Source of the DNA: Cinclus cinclus
Lineage: Eukaryota; Chordata; Aves; Passeriformes; Cinclidae
NCBI RefSeq assembly: GCF_963662255.1
Contig: NC_085046.1
Location: forward strand, 99,961,324 to 100,025,323
DNA length: 64,000 nucleotides
Reading direction: 5' to 3'
The position numbers and the translations under genes are program-made. Below are positions 55,171 to 64,000 of this stretch, one piece after another. Each line of letters starts with the position of its first letter. Position 1 is the stretch's first letter. Under the pieces are notes generated by a model that was given only the letters and a program-made list of their open reading frames with translations, was not told the DNA's origin and did not search any database.

Positions 55171-58100
55171 CCAGGAAAACATGAAGAATGGTCCTCACAT
55201 GTTCTAAGTGAGCACTAGCTCTGTGCCACAATATTTACTGTTATGAATGACCTAGCCCTTTCCTTTAAAAAAGGAAAAGTGAGAAAATGTCATTAACTTC
55301 AATTTGTGAATGGGAAAATGAGTTAGGAAGAGCTTATCACTGCCTTTTGTATTCACAGCAGCATGCTGACACTCTTCTGCTAGAGATGTGCTGCCTCTCA
55401 AGGAATTGTTTCTCATGCCTATGTTCACTTGACTTTTCAGATGAGAACAACTGTACTTATTTCTGTTCATGAAAGTTACGTTTTTCATGCAAAAATTATT
55501 AAAGAAAGACTTCGAGGATGTTAAGTTGTTAACTGACATGTGAATTATGACAGCCTATATAAACTTCTTCTAAAGCAGTCTTTGGGCATTGTTAAAACAT
55601 GTTTCCAATATTTGACAAAAATAGCTTTCAGAGTAGTGATACTAGCTAAAATACATGCAGATCTACTGCATTAATATTATGAAACAAAGAATCCAAACAC
55701 AATAATTCTTAGCTATCTTAGACACAAAAATACGAGATTCCCAGTCCACAGCAAAAATCCAATAGTCTGCCTTGCGAACCCTATCTGCAACTTAATCAAT
55801 GAACTACCGATTGGTCACATCAGGTCAGATTCCAGGATCTGACCATTTTATTTCCTCTTTTCTCCTCACTTATTTTCCTGCAGAGGCTTCCACAGCTCTG
55901 TAAAGCAAACGTATCCAATGCTTTGTGAATTCTAAACACTTAATGAAACATTACACAAGCATTCAGAATGACAAGTTAAGTAACCTTAACTTAAAGCAGA
56001 CCTTGAGCTACAGCACACAAAAATATACACTAGGCTTTTACACCAGCATGATTTATCACTTGAAAAACAAGTTTTAAAAATTGGGCGCTTTGCTAGGTCA
56101 GGACTTCATTTTCAGTGATACTAACGTGTATTGCTCCAGCACTCACTTCCATCTGCCTTCTTCCATCCTCATGTGAGTTCACATTTTACTGAAGAAGCTC
56201 TGAACCCTGAGACCTACAAATGAGTTCACCAAAGTGGGGACTAATTTACAGCTGCATAAACATATCTGCACTGCTTTTCCTACACTTCACAGAAATTTCC
56301 TGTGTTCCGGGTAATAAAGGCAAACGTGGCACAGATCATGGAAACAGCCCTGATGTTCAAAAATGGTGAGCAGAAAGACACTTAGGAACATAAAACATGG
56401 GTCTGATTTTTCTGTTTTTGGTGAAAGAAGATACATTAGAAATAAAGACAAAACTTACTTTTCTGGTAAAAACTGGTGTTTGGATGGTTTGCAATACCTG
56501 CAGAAGATGGATTAATGCAACCACTGGCTAACCCTTGCACTGAGCCTTTACAGTGCTCTCCGTAGAAGCCAAGTCGTAACAGTGACGTAAATATATTATT
56601 TGTTAGGTAACATTCTAATATACTTGGCCATCAGCTCTCAGTGTACCACTGTCAAAGGTTCACTGTACCCTGTAAAACAACAGCCAATCCTCTCTAAAAA
56701 TTTTTTCTTTTTGTGTTAGAAACTGGCTATTAGAAACTGGCAAAATAACTTGGACTAAAAATTTAAAAAAAAAAAAATCCAGTATTTTTTAATCCAGAGT
56801 TATTTTCTTTAAGCACATTCTGAGAGAAAAGAATGCTTGCATTCATTCCAAGTCACATTAATAAAAACATTAAAAGTAGAACAGATTTCCCTCACCCAGG
56901 ATAAGTAATTGAGGATCACAAGGTCAGGAGTTCATGACTTAAATCCTCTTTTGGATGCAAAGACCAACATTTCATCTTGTTTCCTTCTTAACTCCTTACT
57001 ATTCCCTTATGGAATTCACAGTCTAAGCAAGAAAGATCTTTGGCTCTCATGAAAATAAATCTGTCCCATTAAAAAATACACATTAACCCCAGCTATTAAC
57101 TTGGAGGACTATTAGCAACTTCTCCTTTGCAAAATATGACCATAAGGTTTGTAATTATTCAGTCTTTTAAAAAAATATTGCTTTTCTAAGTGACATTCTG
57201 TAAGACTACAAAGATGAGCCTGTCAGAGTAGAAATGTGTACCAAGGATTATTTTATTTCCTACTAAAAAGGAGTATTAGCTGCAACTGATACCATACTTT
57301 TAAAAACTGACAAAAACACAGCACTTGACATATCACATATTTATGCAGGGCCTGCCTGCGAACATGCACCATTTCCCAAAAAAGGAAACCCTAGCTTTAA
57401 CAGTATTAATTTTTATACTATTTCCATGAGACATTTTCAGCCACTATCTCAAAATGTGATAAAGGAAGGGTACCCGAGAAGAGTCCTTCATAAACAGAAA
57501 ATGCACCATCATGCTGCTAACTGGACATGGCTCCTAGATTTATTTTCAAAACTCTAAGTCAGTAACACTACCAATAATAGCCTTCTCAGGGAATTCATGG
57601 AAGGATACCACCCCAGTTTTACATATTGCACAAATGCACAGCCATTCATTAAAAGTTACAATACTGATTTGTGGCAGAACTGAATATTTTAGGGTGGTCA
57701 GAAAGTCTTTCCTTCAGTGAAACGCTAAAGTTTAATCACAGCCCAGTACTCCCAGATCATGGCACATGTCACGTAGTGCAATGTAAGCCTGTTTTCCAGC
57801 TGGTACATGACTCACCACAGGCTACTGCCCTTCTTAAGGGGTGGTTTTGATGGCCAGCCCTCCACAGAGTGGAGCACCTCACAAAATAAACTAGTTATGA
57901 AATCCTGATACAGATGACCTAGAGTCATTTCTGGTTATCACCCTCACAGCCCAGACACTTGCATACAAGAGTTATTAATTATCAAAGCATGGGAATAACT
58001 TCATTACTAACAGCCCATCTTGAGCTGTCACAGGGAACTCAGGGTAGAAGGCAGAGCAGGTAAGAAGAGCCATCCAAGGCATGAGTTTCACAGAGGGGTT

Positions 58101-59244
58101 CTCAGCAGTCCTTAGTCACTGCTGTTTGATGGACTGCCTTTGGTCTCCCATGACCTTTTAAAAATCCTCTTACTACCTACCCATATGCACTATTCCCTCC
58201 AAGGCTGTTGCAATCCTTAAGCCTTCAGTTTTGCATCACTGGTGCTGAGAGCTCAGGAACATAAAACAATTTCAGGGCCTTCTTGCAGTATTTAAGCTAT
58301 TATTACAACAGACCTACTTCCCCTTTAGCTCCCAGACTGCCTTTAAGCTCCCTAAGAATCACGCCACTTCTCTTGCAGCAGCAAATGCCAGAAGATCCTC
58401 GAGATACAAAACCTGGTTCTGGAAATCCCTTTTTATACCCTTGAGGTGGGCCGTAATAGTGCAGAAAGTGAAGTAAAATAGTATGGGAGTGTATATTGAA
58501 GAAGGGGGTGTACACACACACATTAAAAACAAAACAAAACAAAACAAACCCACAACACCCTGCAGCTATGATAACACGCTGGTAAGATTTCAGGAAAGTA
58601 CATTTGACTGTCATTTAGTCTGGAAGGGAAAACTGATCCACAGTCTGAATTCCCACAGTGCTGGTTACAGTGCTACCCTTGTTGCTAAAAACATGCTGCT
58701 CAGCTGCATATGACAGGAGGAAGAAACTGGGTAACACCACCTGCATTCACTGGCATGGATTGTAATAAAGAAAAGCATATAAACTGCACCTTTTTGCACA
58801 TTCACAAACAGGTTTCAGCACATGCTATTCTCCCAAAGGGCCTTAGTAGGCAGGATTTCATCTGACTGGTTGATTAAAGAGATTAGTTCACTTAGTCATT
58901 ACAATGAGTGTCATATTTCTAGCGAGCACAAGAAAAGGCCCAGGCTGCAGTAGAAAAAAGAGCTCACTTTACCAATGCCAGTGAAGATGATTTTCTCTCA
59001 ATTGCAATGAATTCAAGGGTTGCCAACCAGGATTTTTATAATGCCATTTTTAGGCAGAAGAGACTTTTCTGCTTACAGTTCACCTCCTTCTCATTATGTG
59101 AAGAAATAGGAACAAAGCACATACTTAGCAATATCCTGTCAAAAAGAAAAGACTGGCTTCTTCTGGTTTTAATATTACCTACGTAACTCTCATTTCACTC
59201 TTCCACTATAATTTTATTTACTGTGAATTTTGTGTCTTTCCAAG

Positions 59245-59356
59245 ACCAGATAAAGATGCACCCCCTCAACCAAATGAAGAAGCACTGCTGACTCCTACAA
59301 CCCCAGGTGCTCCTTGGACATCTTCCTTTGACCCACTTCCTCTGGTCCCATGCTAA
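59245..59356 (+). other. Possible terminal exon of an unidentified transcript
   Basis: A pyrimidine-rich stretch ending TTTGTGTCTTTCCAAG is followed by a 112-nt open segment that reads PDKDAPPQPNEEALLTPTTP, then GAPWTSSFDPLPLVPC and a TAA at 59354-59356. The acidic/proline/threonine composition is more protein-like than neighbouring translations. I found no partner exon and do not recognise the sequence, so this is only an exon-like candidate. Confidence 0.2.
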
Positions 59357-62300
59357 ATATGGACTTGGGGATACTTCTAGAGCTGCATGATGAGAAATCA
59401 GTAAGTGGGAACTATTTCACTGCTGCTATCCCAGTGAAGCTGAAGACAGCTATAACAAATAATTGTAAAGGGGATTTTATGTTTTAAATTGTATAATATC
59501 TACCTTATGAAGGCGTTTTTACTGAAGATTGACAAGTGTGGGAAGTGTGAATAGTGCAAGTGTTCACAAATTATAAGGATCCAAAAAAAGTTGAAATGCA
59601 TGTGTTATAATATTGGGGAGAGGGGAAGAAAGTGGAGGCGTCATAAAAAAAGGGGAAAAAAGGAAGACATTTTGTGAAAAATTTAGCTAGAAAAATTAAA
59701 ATGGTACCATTTCTTCATCGACTTTCACATTTTGCTGAACCGCACCTGCAGTGTTTTTCACATACTTATTTGAATGTTCATTCTACAGACATCAAGTCTT
59801 TAAAAATACCTATTTATAACAAGCACTAATAGCAACTTCATGATTACATAAGGTAAATACAGCACTCTCGTAGCATGTACAGTTTATCGAACCAATTTAT
59901 CTGAGGTCTACAGACACAATCAAATTAAAGATTAATTCGCCTACCTCTTACTTTAGAATGTACAAAATCCTAGGAAATTCTAAACATACAGCTATTATTA
60001 AAATGTATGACTCAACATTAATGAGAAATGCAACCAGACTGACTGCTTTCGTACTGTCATAACTGAAAAACACAAAACCACAACATTTTTAGGAACGCTG
60101 CATGTAATCCCCTAAAAGGTAAAGCTTCTGTAAATTTTATGGATTACTCAAATCATCCTGTGTAGCTGATTCTTACAGCCTCTTATGCTCTAATGCTGTA
60201 GCCTGCTCACAAGACTACCAAATGGCTTACTAAATACAAATATTCAAACCCATCCGAAGGAGTGCCAAGGAAGTTGCAGAGCTCAGTAAACCCTTGCTCT
60301 ACCTCCAGCAAAGGGCAACATGGATTTGCAAAAGGCACTCTTCCAAAAAAAAAAGATTAGAAAGCAGAGTCTGCAGCTGAGAAGTTCTTTTGCAGGAAAA
60401 CTGAAATAAAACTTAAAAAAAGAAAATAAGATGATGTGTGCTGATTGTGAAAAACTTCAACAGATTTAATATGGAGGAAGAGGGCTATAAAGGGAAGCAG
60501 ATGAGAGAAAAGCAGACTTGTAGGTATGTTCACGGTTTTAAAAAGACATTCTCCAGGATTTTTTTTTTCTTTGTAACAGACAATGCTGTGCCTTACAAAG
60601 ACTCTTTAGTCAGGGGTTAGGAATCCTCTTTCTTCTACAAGGAACATAATCTCAAAAATCTGGACGCAAGACAGACATTAAGAGTTGCAGTTTATACATC
60701 CAGCATTTTAACTCAGGGAGAATTGACCGATCCCTCTTGGAACCAAATGGATGACTGGAGCTCATGAGGGAATGATTAACAAAAAGGAAGGGGAAAGGAC
60801 ATGAGCTCAGTGACTGTGACACAGATAACCTAAACCAGACTTCTTAATGTTAGTCAGTATTTTTTTTTCTGTCCTTCAAAAATGATGCAGGTAATCAGGC
60901 CTTTTAAGGATTTTACTACATTCTTATATATATCCAAGAGACTTCCACATATACATCTTTTACAGATATACAAACTGAATTTATCAGTACCACAGGCAAA
61001 AGAATACTCCAACTCTAAATCAAGACCACTCCCACCTAATAAAAATATTTTCACTTCTTACACTAAAGTACTGACTCATGCCTAAAAGAATCTTAAAGAC
61101 ACAGAAGACCATATGTTTATACAGAGATCTCAAAATAGGCCCAAAGTCTTTGTTTACTTACTCCAACTCATCCTCTCCAAAGGAATAGCCTAAGAAAGTA
61201 ATGGAGATCTTAACAGATGCTGTCAAATGGCTATATATAAAAGTATTTTCTACTTAGCCACAGACAAGCTGCAGAAGGATGTAGTTTAGACCTTCATTCC
61301 CCAAAGCTCTCAACAGCTGAATAGATTTCCTCAGCATGCAACACCATACAAGAAAGGATGATATGTTCAGAAACTTATTTTTGGGCACAGTAAGACAGCA
61401 TGAATTAATAAGTGTCCATATTCACTTTACTGTACAGTAACAAAGTGGAGAATCATTGTATTTGCTCTTAACTCTTTGGTAACATACTCTGTAAGCGATG
61501 AAAGATATAACATCATACGCCAATTAAAATGGACTTTCTTACTAAGTCTGGAAAGTGAATCTTGCCAGAATCAGCAGCCAATATTTTTATACAGAAATCT
61601 TTTTGACTCCACCCATAAGCAATATCAGTCTTTGAATGTCGCCAATACCACTGAAACATTGTGGTTTGAAAACCACAAAGTTTTAAATGCAAAATTCATA
61701 ACAGATGAAGTAACCAGCCTGATTCTTAAGCAACTACTCATTGTGTAGTATATACCTACTGTACTTGGGAATTGTTTCTTATCTGATCCATGTTACAGAT
61801 ACTATGAATCAGTGCTGTTCAACAATTAGAGGTTACATATGTTGCACAGTCTTGAAATAAAAGCATCACAGGGCAATAAAGTCACATTTTGATGCCAGTA
61901 AAAAAAAAAAGTATGCAATTTCACACAAAAGGCTGAAGTGCGATGGCCTGTCTACAGAAACCATACAGCTTCCAAAGACTATATAGACACAAGTATCTAT
62001 AAGTGACTGCAGCAATTACACCTTATTTTCTGCACCTTTCAATTTTGCATGCAACACCAAACATTCATAAAAAAAACCCACTATTTGATAAATGCACCAA
62101 CTGCTGCTTTAGTTTCAATGCATCCACAAGTGTCCACTATTCCCTTCCCTCCACCCCCCAAGCACAAAGCAGCAGCCCTTCCACAAAACAAGAAGTGTAT
62201 GTACCAAGGTGCTTCATAGAGAAATCAACTCTCCCAAAGTTCAAGTATTAATTACTTTTCAGAATTCCCACATCTTGTCATTTTCCCTCTGAATTTTCAG

Positions 62301-64000
62301 TCTAGGACATTGTATGTCAGACAAGGCATCTTCTATTACCATATCTGTTCTTGAAGGCAGTCCTCGGTTGCCTTGCAGGTAGAATTCTGCAGGGTTCTTC
62401 AAAGGTTTTTCAAAACTCTCAGCAAAAAAAAAAAAAATAAAAAAATAAAAATCAAACAATATGCTCAAAGAAAAAAAAAATAAATTCCACTATCAGGTCA
62501 TTCCCCCTATTTTTGATCAAACGGAAAAAAAAACCCCACTGCTACATTCCTTTGAAGGTGGTTCAGCTTTTGCAATACATTGGGTTGTAGAATAAAAGCA
62601 ATGCTCTGACCATAAAACACACAAATCCTTATGTACATAACAGTTTGCCCACTTCCAACTATCCTGATTGGTTTAACGCAAGTTCTCCTCCCACAAACTT
62701 GCTTTACACTGTGTAATTAACAGGATGAACAAAGGAAAAGAATATCCATCTCAGTCACCAAGAAAGAAAGAGCACTTTATTCATACTCTGTTCCATAACC
62801 ACATTGCAACAAATAGTGCTTTTTCAGCAGTGAAGGTCAGTAGACTGTATTATATTTACATGAAAGTTCAATCCCATCATTAACACTTACAATACAAGTA
62901 GTGATTTGGGTAATGGAAGTTCATAAATATACCACATTTAACAACATAAAACAAGGCTATTTAGCTTCAAAAATTTCCTTGAATGAGACAGTGGCAAGAA
63001 GGCAAAATAAGTATTATGAAAAAGGTAAGATGATTGGCCAGCTGTTGAGTAACACTGTAGTTTTAAGATCTAACACTGATTTTCTGGAGAATTTCTGGTA
63101 TATCTCAAACTTGCATGACTGCAAACGAAAAGCAGCACATGAGCCTGTCCTCTTCAGGATGCAGCTTAAGCTCATGTAGAAGTTCCAATTTTAGAAATTA
63201 TGCTCCTGTTTCAGTTGTGTTGGGCTTGATGCATGCTCCCTGTAAGACCAATATGAATAATGAGAACATATAGTTCTTTTTCCTGGTAGTATTTTAATGC
63301 CCTTTATAGAACGAGAAGCAAAAAATCCTCTTGATTCTCATATAGTAACAGTTGATTCTAGTCTTATAACTAGTTCTGCAGAGACTTCCACCTTGAGCTC
63401 TCAAGTTTATTTGAAAAATACTTCAGTTTGTATTTATTTTTAAATGCATTCTCTCCTAAAGAGCTCAGGAAGGTAGAGCCATTAAATTGGCCTTTTAGCC
63501 CACTTCTTAGATACAGAAAATGCCCTCCCTTAAATATTTATTACCCATTTTCCAGTTTTTGAATCTTCTAACTGAAATACAGTGCAGAAAGAGCATATTT
63601 TCATCATTACTCGAGTGAGGAACACCTAAAGTACTCTTAAACAATTTCAGGTCAGATACCAGAAATGTCCTGCAGACACTATGTAGAGACTACATTTACT
63701 TGTTTTCCATGTAAACCACTGTTTGTTTTCCTACCTTATTTCCTTCTTCTAGGTACTTTATGAACTTCAGTAATATTGGCTTCAGTTCCAAAAGTTTTGA
63801 GATATGACAGCTTCACAGTATGCCAAGGAAACACAGAAGACAGAACAAATACCTGACACTTTTGGTCATGTGAAAAAGACCTCAAGAAACTGATGTGTGA
63901 TTCTGAGGTCAGACAGATGACATGAAATGAACCTATCCCTGTGATAGTTTACAAACCAACACTTCTACCCTAAAATATCTGTTCACTCACATTATCAAGT

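Larger units (their letters stand above)
48036..64000. other. Intergenic stretch, no gene recognised
   Basis: AT-rich non-coding DNA with T runs (50480-50496, 50588-50612), an A-rich tract at 62419-62485 and an (AAAAC) run near 58528-58550. Two segments look less random than the rest: a 197-codon open frame at 54577-55170 and an exon-like segment at 59245-59356. Neither can be assigned to a known gene by eye. Confidence 0.5.

Overview
This window is vertebrate nuclear DNA, most likely from a bird. It has long AT-rich non-coding stretches with no dense or overlapping ORFs, one spliced gene starting in a CpG island, and several fragments of CR1-type retrotransposons. One CR1 fragment carries the 3' end typical of avian CR1 (a tail reading ATTCTATGATTC). 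The species cannot be told from the sequence alone.

The only gene I can support is GNAL, on the minus strand. GNAL encodes the alpha subunit of the olfactory/striatal stimulatory G protein (G-alpha-olf). Four coding exons are present: 17507-17645, 17057-17129, 16162-16216 and 15855-15974. They join in frame into 129 codons. These cover the palmitoylated N-terminus, the beta-gamma-binding N-terminal helix, the P-loop (GAGESGKS), the first linker and the start of the helical domain. The remaining two thirds of the protein, including switch I and II, NKQD and the C-terminus, were not found. They should lie beyond position 1, because positions 1-15854 form the beginning of a large intron 4.

Layout: 1-15854 is intron 4, with an old CR1 copy, a pentanucleotide microsatellite, a TAA microsatellite and A/C-rich low-complexity tracts. 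15855-17645 holds exons 4 to 1 with three short introns. 17646 to about 18640 is the CpG-island promoter and 5' leader. 18641-64000 is the upstream flank, where I recognise no conserved protein-coding gene. It holds two clear CR1 fragments and one more degenerate one, homopolymers, three perfect short inverted repeats within 1.4 kb, one moderately GC-rich patch (about 45.76-46.5 kb) and a few unexplained open frames.

I found no sign of a new multi-gene system. The items that most deserve a check are an exon-like segment at 59245-59356, an unexplained 197-codon ORF at 54577-55170, the hairpin cluster at 28.8-30.2 kb, and regulatory-looking motifs (EBF/Olf-1-like in intron 4, CTCF-like and YY1-like upstream).
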